This document shows positions 40,120 to 52,513 of a DNA stretch of 64,000 nucleotides, one piece after another; the first letter of the stretch is position 1; every line of letters begins with the position of its first letter. The translations under genes were made by a program, and so were the position numbers. The notes below the pieces were generated by a model. That model ran no database searches, had not been told where the DNA came from, and saw only the letters and a list, made by a program, of their open reading frames with translations. Source of the stretch: Urechis unicinctus (taxonomy: Eukaryota > Annelida > Polychaeta > Xenopneusta > Urechidae); contig CM067348.1 of assembly GCA_034190875.2 (NCBI GenBank), positions 7,761,563 to 7,825,562 of the forward strand, given 5' to 3'.

Positions 40120-41834
40120 TACAAGCATACAAGTCCAAACTAGAGGGTTACTTTAAAGTAAATCGCACCAAAGAAGCCTGGCATGGCCTAAACAAAATCA
40201 TTGGTCACAAAACAAAAGGTGTCAATACTATTGATGCTAGTGATTCGGATATCGGTGATAAACTTAACCATTTCAACGCACGATTTGACACAAATTGTCA
40301 CTCTCAAGCTGTTCAGGATCTGAGGGATTTCTTATCATGGTCATTCAATGCTGATTATGCCCTCATACAAACAGCTCATGTATTGAGAGAATTCAAATCA
40401 CTCAACTGTAATAAGGCATGTGGCCCTGACAACATCTCACCTCGAACACTGAAATTATGAGCAGAACAACTTGCACCCGTCTACTCGAGGCTCTTTAACC
40501 AACCATATGCCACTCATATCCCGACCATTTGGAAAACGGCAAAAGTTATTCCAGTTCCCAAGAAGCCCAACCCCGTTGAACTAAATGACTACAGGCCAAT
40601 AGCGCTAACTTCCGTCCGCTTCGAAATGTTTCGAAAGGATTGTATTAAAACAAATCTTAACTCAAGTTGACAATAATTTGGACAGTCACCAATTTGCCTA
40701 CAGGAAGGAACGCTCTGTTGTGGATGCCACAACTTGTTTTGTAGACACTATTACCAAACATTTAGAGAAAATGAACGTCTACGCTAGATCTCTTTTCATT
40801 GACTTCAGCAGTGCCTTCAATACTATCATACCACATGTACTTGTTTCCACTAATGTATATAAATTTATTCTAGATTTTCTCTCTGAAAGGAAGCAGTATG
40901 TATATGTGAACGGAAAAACATCATCTGTAGTTGTGTTAATTATTAGTTCACCACAGGGTTGTGTGCTTTCGGCCGTTCTATTTATACTTTATACAAATGA
41001 TCTTATCCCTAAACATGACAATTGTTACATCTTAAAATACGCTGATGATACTGCTATCATAGGCTTAATTTCACAGGATAATGAGCAGGATTATACCAAT
41101 GAAGTGAAAGACATTATTGAATGGTGTAATGTACATAATCTACTTCTAAATGTCAAAAAAACCAAAGAACTAGTTTTCGATTTCAGAAAAAATCAAAGCC
41201 ATAAGCAACTGAACATCGAAGGGTCAGAAGCTGAGATTGTTCACTCCTATAAATATCTAGGCACCATCATTGACGACCAACTGTCATGGTCTCTGAATAT
41301 AGATAAGGTCTACAGTAAATGCCGACAACGTCTATATTTCCTACGTCTTTTGAAATCGTTCGGTGTTAACAATATTATTCTTCAACTTTTCTACAAAGCC
41401 ATTGTTCAAAGTGTTGTAACTTGCAATTTTATCACCTGGTGGTCTGGTACAAGTAAAGGCAACCAATATATTTTAAACAGAATTAGCGAAAATGCTGCTA
41501 AGTTGATGAGTCAATATATTTGTAGTTTTGATATGTTGTATGTAAACTATGTCGTTAGAAAAGTGGAAAGCATAATGTCTAACGCTGATCACCCTCTGAA
41601 TAGCTCATATACAACCATGAGATCAAACAAGAGGCTGAGAGCCATCTCATGCCGCACAAAACGATATCAACATAGTTTTATGCCATACTCGATTCATGTT
41701 TTTAATAATGTCTAATTAGCCTGCACTGTGTCTATGTATAATGTCTCGTATGCAACCATATGTCAGTGTTTGTTTGTAGACTGTAAAGCAAATTCCTGAA
41801 TCGGGCTAATAAATTATCTTATCTTATCTTATCC
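40120..41834 (+). mobile_element. 5'-truncated LINE with RT domain and TTATC tail
   Basis: The first half (about 40140–40460) reads as the linker/early RT region (KACGPDNISPRTLK) and hits TGA at 40457. After it come IWKTAKVIPVPKKP and NDYRPIALTSV, then a frame change near 40620–40670. A 345-codon open frame (40678–41715) follows with FIDFSSAFNTI, SSPQGCVLSAVLF and the catalytic YADDTA. Part of the palm between HVLVS and YKFILDFL looks shortened. A polyadenylation-like AATAAA is at about 41808 (AATAAATTATC) and the element ends in (TTATC)n at 41815–41834. The endonuclease is absent. It is a different family from the element at 3–4.4 kb. Confidence 0.88.
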
Positions 41835-43789
41835 TTGATCTGTCCAAGAAATCACGCAACTATAATAAGTCGCAATTAGCATAATTGATACACTGGTAGG
41901 ATAAGCCTGTTTTAATACAAATGTGTTGTTCTGGCATGGCGGTTCAGTAGTGCCACGCATACACAAAACTCTTCATTTATTTTTGCAGTTGAACATTATC
42001 ATATCGATTCTTATGAACAGTTTCGTATTACGACCCACATGCATGGAATTGCGTATCAAATGATGACATAAATAAAGTTGACAAAAATTGACTCCAGGGG
42101 TTCCGCTTGTCGTCCTATGCACTAAGTATTGAATATCATTTACATGTAAACATGTGACCTTTACTACAAGATTGTTATCACGTCACATTTTCGGCATGTT
42201 CTTTGCCTCATAACCAAGAACTACACAACTTTTCGATAACGTTGTGCTGTCGTTCCTACTTACCGCTGGCGCAACCATACATTTTAACATTTACATTTAT
42301 TCACTTTCATTAGTAGTGCTGATCCGAGCTTCCATAATTTGTTTGTATATGTACAGTTGAGAGAAGAAGCACTTAATCATTCCATACCTTATATGAAATT
42401 CCACAACCAAACCATAACGCTACCGTGACTTCCGCGGAACGTTGTGAGTTTGCTGGGCAATACCATTGTATCATGCGTCTCGTTGTAGTTTTCCTCAAAA
42501 TAAATGAGTCAATATCTTCGCATAAGGCTATTCTGATTGGTCTAACTTAGGCGGCAGTTTAGGGCTTCATCTGCAGAAACGCCAATTTTGCGATGACAAA
42601 AACACAAGCATCCTTTATACGTTGAGTTTTACAGGAAGAGTGGAGAAGAATCATTATTCAATGGGACATAGTGCGATATTTCCCGGGAATTAGCTCCGGT
42701 CGAACGGTAATATAAATACTCAGAGGTCTCGTTGGGTTACCCGGGAATATGGTTCTTCATGTCTACCAAAGACCTTGACCTCGCCGCACATTAAGAACAA
42801 TTTATGAAGCACGTATGTACGTGACCTTTTTTTTTTGAATCCATGCGCCGCCCGCTAAAAACCTTTCTAAATATGGCGTGGTAAGTATAGTGAAGTGGTG
42901 TTTGTTTTCTGTCGCTGGTTCACAACAAAGTCATCACCTGAAACCAGTTTCTTTACAAGGCTATTTATAGCACACTAGACGGCCAAATGCATTCAACCGT
43001 GACGGCGGTGGAATCAAAAGCACGGTTGTAAGGGGTCACTCGTGCACGAATTCAGCGGGTTAATCGAGTAATCGGACCCTATTTATCAGCTTATGGGGGT
43101 GCGGATTAATATGATGCTATCAGCAATTTCCGAAATGAGCTGCATTTAATTAAGATCATGAGCTCTGGACTGCATTGATTAACTAACGCATAAATTAGCG
43201 GTGAAATGCAAAACAGGTGTCATTGTCTTGTACAATGCGATATCTCGTAGTTTTATAAACTACCTATCATAACAATCAAAGATGATTGAGACTAAAGCCA
43301 AGTTGTAAAACTTCCTCTGTCAGACCCAAAGGAAGTGTTTTTGGACGAAGATGAAATGTGGCCATTTAACGGGGTCTGTGGCCCCGCCCGCCAAATGCAA
43401 TTGACCCGACCCATCTCGATCGGTCTATGTAGATACTTTAACAGACTGTAACCATTTTTTCATAATCGGTATACTGATATAATGTGATGGATAAGTTAAT
43501 TTCACTCATTACAGTCTGTGATAAGAAAGTATGCCCATGAGTTCTGCTATGCATCGGGTCATGTCTCCCTCCACGCTTCATTGACGGCCGTGTCAACAGT
43601 TGAAGACAGAAACGTGCGTTTGCGTAGTTCTGCACGCACACCACAGGACATAGCGATCACGCAACACATTAAGGGTGAGGTCATCTCAGTGGACACGGGC
43701 GAAATTCACCCAGATCTTCTAATTAGATATATACATGGGCTTATCGGTTCATTGGCATCAAAGTGATTTCACCTTATAAGGATAATAAA
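41835..43789. other. Upstream region of P4HA, gene-free
   Basis: No recognised exon. It contains another copy of the dispersed motif TAGCTCCGGTCGAACGGTAA (about 42691) and AT-rich sequence. The P4HA promoter and 5' UTR should lie toward its right end, but no TATA box or initiator could be assigned with confidence. Confidence 0.5.
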
Positions 43790-46093
43790 ATGAACAGGGA
43801 TAGGACGTTGGAGTTTGGCACAGCAGTCGGTGTGCTGTTGATGTGTTGTGCTGTTCATATAAGAGGAGAAGTATTTACGTCAATGGCAGACTTGGAAAAA
43901 GTGTTGGCTGCTGAACAGCAAGTGGCGCATGACATCCGGAATTACGTAGAGCAAGAACGGCTACGATTGGCCCAACTGACAAGGTGAGGTAATAATCGAC
44001 TTGTTGTCAGGTGAATGCAGTCGAGTCCAGCGCAACATGACTATATCATGTCGATACCACGTTTATTAGCGGGAGACAATCTTAACAGGGAGTGGTAATT
44101 GTCCATACTTACTCAGGTGTGACATAACAAGATAATGAGACAAACATTATGACACCAAACGCTATGACCGCGCCATGGGTCGTCCAGTCGGGGAAAATTC
44201 ATTAGCAATGCCAATGTCGTATGTCACAGATTCTGCATGAGACAATAAATACCAACCCTTTTTATGCTCCACTGCATACACAATCAAGTAATTACACTTT
44301 TTTTGCCGAAAGTAAAGTTCATACTTGCATTTCAGAGATCGTAGTTTATTAATATTATACAATACCCTTCAGGGAGAAACACTAACTCTGAGAAATACTT
44401 GTCCAGTCGGGCAAGTCCTCCTGTGCTTGTCCGATTAAAAAACCTCCTTGCCCGGTCATAGTATGAAATTTTGTCCGATAGAGTAAGCGTAGACTAACGC
44501 GAAATTTACCGGGAATCGCCGATCACGCGCTGAGTTGACGAGTCTCCCAACTCAGTTAGTTTAGACCTTGAGCTCGCATACGGACGATTGGGGTTTTCTT
44601 TCTCGGTAAACTGAGCGCACGTTCCCATGAATCGCCGATCGATCTTAATATGTTTCGTTTAAAGACAAAAAAAAGTAGAATAAAAAACGACTCGTCCCGT
44701 CGGGCAAGTTAGATGGCAGCTCCACTTGTCCGACGGCTTCACCTACTTGCCAGGGACAATCGGCCGATCGCTAAGGTTTTCCCCTACCCTTGGATGGGGG
44801 GTTGATCTCATTGAAAATGGATAGGGACGAGCCTCCATAGGGCAAAAAAGCCCGACACATATCAAGACCAACCTAAAGATAGAAAAAGGGACCCCATCCA
44901 TATACCAAATCTTTGAAAAATTGATGTCACCATCTATGCAAAAAGTGACCCATTCATATACCTTAATGAAATACATTATCTAGTGCGATCATTCAGATAT
45001 GAGGTAATCTTTGTTGCTATGACCCCTATTTCTCCTAGTTCTGATCTAGCACAGCTTCCAGGCGCAAACATGTGACGAAAAGCGGCAAGAAATCAGTGCT
45101 ACTGGGTCTGTGGCGCGTGGGTGGGGAGAGAGTGGGTCATCTAGATCTGGAATTAGTCACAGCTGTCCGGTTGTACGAGTTACTCGATACTTTTCACATG
45201 TCACACTAACAGAAACCCATGTCCCCACCAAGCAGACCATCGTTGTTGCCAGTCCTAAGCAAGTCCCTGCACCCCTGACGGTTGTTGACGATTTGATCCC
45301 GCCGTCTACAGCGCGGATATGAGAGATCGAAGTTTACCGTACATAAGGCTGTAATTTTAGGGAGTAAGCTCGTTTACATACGGAATTTACAGTTCAATAT
45401 TGATGACACACAGTTGACGTATGCTATCACAAACACGCTGCTTCTGATTTCTGCTTTGTAATAACATCTGTATCAGAGCGGCGGATGACCTCGAGGCACA
45501 CGCTACTGAGGCGCTACAAGACTCTGAACGCCACCTAGCGAATCCCGTCAATTCGTTTTTGCTTGTTAAGAAATTGAGCATAGGATGGAAAGCCATAGTG
45601 AGCGAGCTTCAGACATCAATCGCTTCCAATGGTACGATCATCTTCTGGGTTGTATGAACCACGTGTCTACACAAAAATGCTTATTGATGGGTTCCAAATA
45701 ACACTTATTTAAGTGTTAACGCCTCTGTAAATGGTAAATGCCATGGGTAATTCAGGTACACAGATCGGTAAATTTATTTGAATAATGCGGGTAACATGGG
45801 AGGGTGTATTAAAGCTATGTGACTACATCCACAAATCAGTGCCATGATGGCGTTCCTATGCCACATCATCTGATATTAGCTCTAACCACGATACCAGTTA
45901 TTCATCATCATCATCATCATCATCAACATCATCACCATTATCATAATCATCATCATCACCATTATCATAATCATCATCATCACCATTATCATAATCATCA
46001 TCAACAAACTCAACAACAACACCAGTTTAGCAGCATTTCATTACCATTCATCCTCCTTCATGATTGTCTTCATGTTCAATATCAATACCGTTT

Positions 46094-46131
<38 letters not shown>

Positions 46132-48849
46132 TATCAGGATTTTCAAGAGACGCCAATCACTATCAGTACGGTGTTACCATAGCTACAATGAATGAGATTT
46201 AATCGTACTCCCCCCGTGTTTCAGAGTGGCTAGAGAAGATTCACCAAGGGGCGTCCTTATTTCCGGATGAACATGACCTGACCGGGGCTGCCTTTGGTCT
46301 GGCTCGACTTCAGGACACCTACCAACTCAACACGAGCGACCTGGCATCGGGCCGGTGCTCTTCTAAGGTCACGCCAGGTGTCACCCCATTCACAGGTGCG
46401 TTGAAGAAACCCTATAAGGGAGCCGAAAATACTTAAGCATTAAGTGGAAGCCAACAGGTCACGAGTTCGACGCTATCGTGTGGCAGTTGTATATGGGGGA
46501 TGCAAGTATTTTGAGATCCCATTGAAACACTTGTCCTTCACCTAACTTTCCATTCGCTGTATGACAACAAATGACGTTGTATCACCACCACGTCATGACA
46601 ACAAAGGACGTTGTATCACCACCACGTCATGACCACAAATGACGTTGTATCACCACCACGTCATGACAACAACTGACGTTGCGTACCGTACTCGTCGCCA
46701 CATACATTACGTCCCAGTGAAGAGCACGATCAATAATTCTGACGTTTGAAATTTCAGCGGAAGATTGCTTCGACTTAGGAAAGGCTGTATATTTCAAACA
46801 TGATTACTATCATGCCATCTTGTGGATGACAGAGGCATTAAGGCGACTTGACAATGAATCCCCCCAAACTGCAGACAAAGCATCCATTTTGGACTTTCTT
46901 TCTTATTCGCACTCAACGGTAGGAAATGGTTGTCGCTTCTGATAAATTGAGCATTTTGTATTTGCACTTTTTTACTGTGCTCGTGAAAAAAATGCATAGA
47001 TTTGATGGAAACAGCTGCATTATAATTAACTATGTTTGTATAGTTCGGAAACATCCGTGTTGCGTTGAACCTTACGAACGAATGGTTACAACTAGGTAAG
47101 CATCTACTACACTCACTCAAATTTGAAGATTCTCCAATTGGATCAAAAACACTCATGTGACACCTATAGCGCTCTATCTAAGATTACTTCACCGACGCTC
47201 TTCAAAGCTTGGCAATTGGCGGCCTATAAATATAACCAGATAATTATCTGTGCCCATTTTATATGAATTGTCCTAATTATCTAGAGACAAAAGCGCCAGT
47301 TAGCCTTGCAACCCTGTGCTCCAAATGTTCGGTTTATATTTTGATATATTTGACACAATGTGGATGTGAACTTAATTATATTTCCTTGCATAATGCAGTT
47401 TGGCAAAAAATTGCCGTGTTCTAATATTATAAGCAATAGAAATTTTCAGATGTGAAAGTGGCTGTTTCAAGAATCACATTTTCCTCATCTATCACCATTG
47501 TAACGTGACTGTTGATATTTAAATTCGACTTTACTCAAACGTTGCATGTCTGTCAAAACGTCACCAACATCCCTGTCCATCACCGTCGCAATCAAATTGT
47601 ATGCTAAACCCATAAATTCACTCTTAACATTTCATTTATTTGTTCGCGGTTAGAACCGAGCCATGCCCGGGCCATAAAGAACAGACAATACTACTTGGAA
47701 GAGATAGAACGTTATAACGCATACCGTCCCGATCAGAACTCTACAAGACCCATCATCGATGCTACCCCAGTGCGCAGCCGTGACGAGTATCAGCGCTCAT
47801 CTCAGTACAAAGACTACGAACGTCTGTGTCGGGGCGAGGAAACTCATGTAAGAAAATACTTTCGCTCAATTATCTCCATCGATCGCACGTATTAACCTGT
47901 AAATGTGATTTGATTTGTTTCCCTCATTGAGTCAGTATTCTACCTTTCATGCATTGATTATCGCTTCTGAGACTTCAGCAAAAAATGGCGCCAATCGATA
48001 GAGTTGTGTTTAATTAAACAAATGAACCTACTTTCCCTTTCGTTAAATTAAGTGGAACTACACTAAGGCGAGCACCCTTGGGACTGAGTTAAAGTGGTCG
48101 TAGTAGCGGGGTGGTCGCCTTAGACGGGTGGTCATAATAGCGGAGTGGTCGCCTTAGTCGGGTGGTCGTAATAGCGAAGTGGTCGCCTTAGTTAGGTGGT
48201 CGTAATAGCGAAGTGGTCGCCTTAGTCAGGTGGTCGTAATAGCGAAGTGGTCGCCTTAGTCAGGTGGTCGTTGGTAGGGGTTCCATTGTAACCATTGGAT
48301 TCGTGAATGATGACTGCGCAACTTGCAGGAGAGACCCTTCAAACACCAGCTGTCGTGTCGCCATAGGCAGCATCATCCCATGTTCTACATCCGACCACTG
48401 AAAGAGGAATTACTCAATATGAACCCAGATCTTTGGGTCTTTCATGATGTACTTACAGACAACGAGATCTCTATTATCAAGAATATGTCACTACCCAAGG
48501 TAAGCGATGTAACTATAGTTTATGTTTTTCTTTTCATAGTATCAGATCGATTTATCGGAGGGAATGCGTATTGATTATAAGCACGACTGCATTAGAGATA
48601 CCAGTATCGACGTTGTGTGTTTCATCCACCTCGGCAGAGCTTGGGACATGATGTTTTTGTTTACAGCTCCAGAGATCCGGTGTGTTTAAGAAGGCGGAAA
48701 AAGACACAGGCTTCTCGCAATCTCGTACTAGCAAAACGTATCTATGATGATACACACTCTGTTGATTGGCGCTATAAACCACTAATTGAAAACATTGATT
48801 GCTTTGTGACGGTACGGGGCATGTGTGTGTGATTTATGTCAGGGCTTGG

Positions 48850-48935
<86 letters not shown>

Positions 48936-48960
48936 CAGAGAGACAGAGAGACAGAGAGAC

Positions 48961-48999
<39 letters not shown>

Positions 49000-50874
49000 T
49001 GAGGGAGTGAGTGAGTGAGTGAGTGAGTGAGTGAGTGAGTGAGTGAGTGACTGTGAGTGTGTGTGTGTGCGTGTGTGTATTTTATCAGGATGTGACACCA
49101 CCACGCCATGGGGCGTATCTTTATGTCACGATGTGACACCACTACGTCATGTACTGTGTGTACTTGTCCTGTACCAGAGCTTGGCACGGGGACTGGGAGG
49201 ACCCTGCTATAGCTCGGATCAGCGCAAGAGCCGCGGCCGCCACCAACCTCACGCTCGAATCTGTTGAACATCTCCAGGTACGAATATCTGCCCAAGTTCA
49301 TCAATATAACGCTATCGGAAAGATACTTTTGTTTATATAAGATTATTAAAACACTACTCATCGATGTTTTAGTTCACTATCAACGTGTGCCTGACAAATG
49401 CCTAGTGTGCTATTGTATTGGTTCAAGACTATACGTACTATTAACTCGTCTATGAAGTCGCCGCATGGCCTCTGTTCATTACACGGCGTGGGCGTGTACC
49501 CTGTGGGCGTGTGCCTTCCGTTGTTGAACATAATACCCCAAGGTTTCATTTGTTTTATTCGCTGTTTGTAGGTCTTGAATTATGGCATAGGAGGTCACTA
49601 TGAACCTCATTATGATTTCTCCCGGGTGAGTCTTTCTGACTGTTTAACAAAATATCTCGTAACCGATATCAAAACGAATGAATCTGATATTCAGTTGTAG
49701 TTCATAACAGTATAAGGCAACCGAATAATGGCAATCATGGTTGCACAAGAGCTATGTATAATTTTACGTTATATCAAACTATGTATACACACTTTAGCCT
49801 GGGGAAGGAAACACGTTCGAGGAATGGAAACGAAACAGGATTGCTACATTTATCTGCTATGTAAGTGTAACATTTCGTGAATCTAGGCTAACTTGGTCTG
49901 ATTGCTTGACTTACGGCATTGAGTGTTGCGCTCCGAATTATAAATCAATAGCTATTCATAGCCGTTCATATCATATACGATATTTGTCATTCCTTCACCA
50001 TGCAAAACAACAGTTGTCAATGGCACGTTAATAATATACTGAATACAAATGCGTACATAAAGCAAGATTCCTCTCTGCTATGAGAGTCGCTATAGAAGGG
50101 TGATATATGTGATTCGGTCTTGAATGCATGCTTGTGCTTAACAAGGAATTAAAATTTGTACTCGTTTCAACTTTGGCCATCGAGCAGTTGACAGATTTAG
50201 AGGCGGGCGGACACACGGCGTATCCGAGAATGGGCACGTTCGTAACTCCGCGAAAGGTAATTATTCTCAATTATTCATGTCTGGAAACCGTGTATTGATT
50301 GGCAGGTGCGATTATTCTATGTATCGTGGCAGTCATAGTCGAAAGGGAAATATCAACCGTTATGTCGTCGCTATGTATATGGGTTTCCGTTCGCCTAAGC
50401 ATTGGATAGTGCTTGTATGTTAAGGGTTCGTGTGCGCTGTGGTTCAATTTGAAGAAGAATGGCGAGGGTGATTACGACACGATCCATGCAGCATGTCCCG
50501 TTCTACAGGGTTACAAATGGGGTCAGTACATCTCCTAGCATTCTGTGGTTTTCGGTCGTATCAAGCAGTAACCATCAACAAATGGTCACGTCTAGCATTA
50601 CTGTCCAATCATTCAATGACATGTTGGCGCGAGGCTTTATTGTTACGACCAACTAAACGAGCCATAAACATAGCATATCAGTACAAATGTTTTGATAAGC
50701 GTTATGAACTTGGCTGTTGAATAACGTGAATGATGGCCATGGCTGATGGACTATTCAACCAATCACTCTGGTTGATACATACCTACTGCGTGTTCTGTTA
50801 CAGTGGCCAACAAATGGTTTCATGAAACAGGTCAGGAGTTCACTCGCCCCTGCAGCTTGTCTCGCTACGAGTAA
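43790..50874 (+). CDS. P4HA: Prolyl 4-hydroxylase subunit alpha (collagen type)
   Basis: This Fe(II)/2-oxoglutarate dioxygenase hydroxylates collagen prolines in the ER lumen, normally as an alpha2beta2 complex with PDI. Fourteen exons join in phase to 540 aa, the usual length: 43790–43983, 45477–45631, 46225–46395, 46758–46918, 47044–47095, 47654–47847, 48329–48499, 48667–48737, 49178–49277, 49572–49625, 49798–49860, 50188–50256, 50425–50521 and 50804–50874. Residues 1–27 are a signal peptide. The N-terminal dimerisation region (HLANPVNSFLLVKKL) and peptide-binding TPR-like region (AEDCFDLGKAVYF) follow, then the RLCRGEE linker. The catalytic domain has H436 and D438 (EPHYDF), H506 (TIHAACPVL) and the 2-oxoglutarate lysine K516 (GYKW), ending TGQEFTRPC. 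An upstream in-frame ATG at 43763 would add nine residues before the signal sequence. All key residues are present. Confidence 0.94.
44385..44770. repeat. Dispersed-repeat-like sequence in P4HA intron 1
   Basis: The blocks CTTGTCCAGTCGGGCAAGTC (44399), CTTGCCCGGTCA (44450), CGTCCCGTCGGGCAAGTTAG (44693) and CTTGTCCGACGG (44725) repeat the same GTCGGGCAAG core in both orientations over 340 bp. This suggests an old inverted-repeat element. Intronic, non-coding. Confidence 0.45.
45902..46137. repeat. (ATC)n microsatellites in P4HA intron 2
   Basis: Two imperfect (CAT/ATC)n tracts at about 45902–46012 and 46095–46135, separated by unique sequence. Both lie in the intron before exon 3. His- and Ser-rich open frames across them are artefacts. 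Confidence 0.9.
46562..46681. repeat. 34-bp minisatellite in P4HA intron 3
   Basis: About 3.5 copies of a 34-bp unit TGACAACAAATGACGTTG + TATCACCACCACGTCA. Units differ by only one or two substitutions, so the array is young. TGACG/CGTCA half-sites recur in every unit. Confidence 0.92.
48094..48272. repeat. 34-bp minisatellite in P4HA intron 6
   Basis: About five copies of a 34-bp unit GTGGTCGTAATAGCGAA + GTGGTCGCCTTAGTCAG. The unit itself is two related 17-bp halves, each starting GTGGTCG. Intronic, 57 bp before the exon 7 acceptor. Confidence 0.92.
48851..49050. repeat. (GA)n / GAGACA / (GAGT)n tract in P4HA intron 8
   Basis: A 200-bp purine-rich run on the + strand: (GA)n, then AGAGAC repeats, (GA)n again, and (GAGT)n from about 49003. 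It fills most of the intron between exons 8 and 9. Confidence 0.95.
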
Positions 50875-51533
50875 CATACACTCAGCCTCCAGATGTCGCC
50901 CTGACCACTGCACAATAAGCTGGTGGCGCCCCTGTTGTTTCCAATTAGAACTATTTCTGCTGTTATCGAGTCATCCAAATGATCAATCTTGCTTGGTGTT
51001 ATTTTAAGTGGTTTTGTTAATTATGACTTAATTCAGGTTGAGCGTGAAAGGACCTTCAGTGCACAGCAAGGTCCACATGTTTTGTTATTAAGAAGGCAGC
51101 ACTTCCTAAATTGATTGGCCTTTCTTTCTGTGCAATATTTCGAATTCCTACACCCTTTAGTTGTTGAATATTGAACAAATATTGTGGTCTATATTTTGAG
51201 AGTACTCATTGCCCAAGCCTCGTTCTGGATAAAGTTGGTAATGCATCGCTTCTTGGTATTTATGTGAATGGCAAATGGAGCTTCCGATGTACGCTGTTTA
51301 TTCATGATGCAAAGCATGTCACACATTGCAGTTGATCACCCTCCCCCCACCCCACCCCCAACCAGTTGGAAGGGTCAAACTGCCGTTCTGTGACAATTTT
51401 GACAACGAAGATTTAAAGTAACATAGCTCTTGCATATTGTCATCATTTCAGTCTGTGAGCTTAATGCATGGTTGGAGGTTACTATTGGCAATAAATTGTC
51501 AATTGGATTATCATGGAGCATGTGTAATGAATT
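50875..51533. other. P4HA 3' flank
   Basis: Non-coding sequence after the P4HA stop, presumably including the 3' UTR. I could not assign a single polyadenylation signal. Nothing else seen. Confidence 0.5.
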
Positions 51534-52017
51534 TTACAGAGGCTGTTCAGTCCCATATCGGGCATCCTTTTGTTAATACAATACTACGTTTAACGCACAC
51601 ATAAATAATGCCATCTTTTCATTTGTGCCGAAATTTTACTTGATTAAAAAAACCATCCTGATAAATTATCGACATCAGTATCTGACTGGAAATACACAAG
51701 ATACAGTAGAAATCTGTTTGATTTAATTGTGTCCTTCCATCAATAATGGTGTCTCCCTAAAGCCAAGATCTGCACGAGCGTTAGCTGTAAATCACTGCAC
51801 ACTCTATAACTACCTCGCTATTGATGTACATACTATATAGGTTACAAAATGGAGATCTCATCAAATCTTCACTTATTAAAGTTGTGGGCATGAGAAGCAT
51901 AAAGGGTAATTTCTGACCATGGAAGTTAGGATATATTTTCAGAGACTGCAGCGCTATGCTGCCAAGCAGCTTGCTAGGCAACCTTGTTACAAATATGGGG
52001 GTGGACGGTCTCTTTAA
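51534..52017. mobile_element. Second copy of the TTAA MITE, inverted
   Basis: The reverse complement aligns with 4665–5243. Shared blocks include TTAAAGAGAC at the end, GTTGCCTAGCAAGCTGCTTGG, GAAGATTT-ATGA, TAGCGAGGTA and TTTACAGCTAACG. The left end here, TTACAGAGGCTGTTCAGT, is a diverged version of the terminal repeat, so TTAA is TTAC on this side. Shorter (484 bp) and more decayed than the first copy. Confidence 0.78.
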
Positions 52018-52513
52018 CTTGAATCTCAATGAAAATCAATACCAACCAACAAAGTAAACACCACAGTGTGGTTTTATTAATGACTAGTTCAGTATGAGCA
52101 CACAGAAGTAGTAAACAAGATAAGTATGCAAATAACACAGAAGTTATGTGTCATCATTAACATTTATTCTAGATATCCCTGAAGTTCACAAGTTATTTCC
52201 CACCATCAAAAGGAAGGTTAAGGTCACACTTTGTAAATTAGCTACCCTCAATCTGGTTCTCTCCATATATGTACAACTACACCACAATAGAATAACCAAT
52301 ATCTCACTCTCAGTGAACCACAACCCCTAAGCCCTAATGTGGAGCGTATTTATTTCTACTATCAAGCAATACCCTGCATAATAAACAAATGCTAAGTTCA
52401 TGGAATGCTATTAAGATACAAAAATGTACTTTGGAACTTTACGTCTATGCATATATAATGAGATCACATTTCAGATGTCCTTTTTTGGTCCAGAGGTGGC
52501 CGGATGGTGGATG

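Noticed and set aside
43518..43766. 82-aa frame upstream of P4HA
   Set aside because: No similarity and no splice link; P4HA begins with its own signal peptide at 43790.
48667..48811. Apparent frameshift in P4HA exon 8
   Set aside because: Disappears when the GTATCT donor at 48738 is used; the protein then continues correctly into exon 9.
48799..49361. Open frames of alternating Arg/Glu or Ser/Leu
   Set aside because: (GA)n repeat inside P4HA intron 8.
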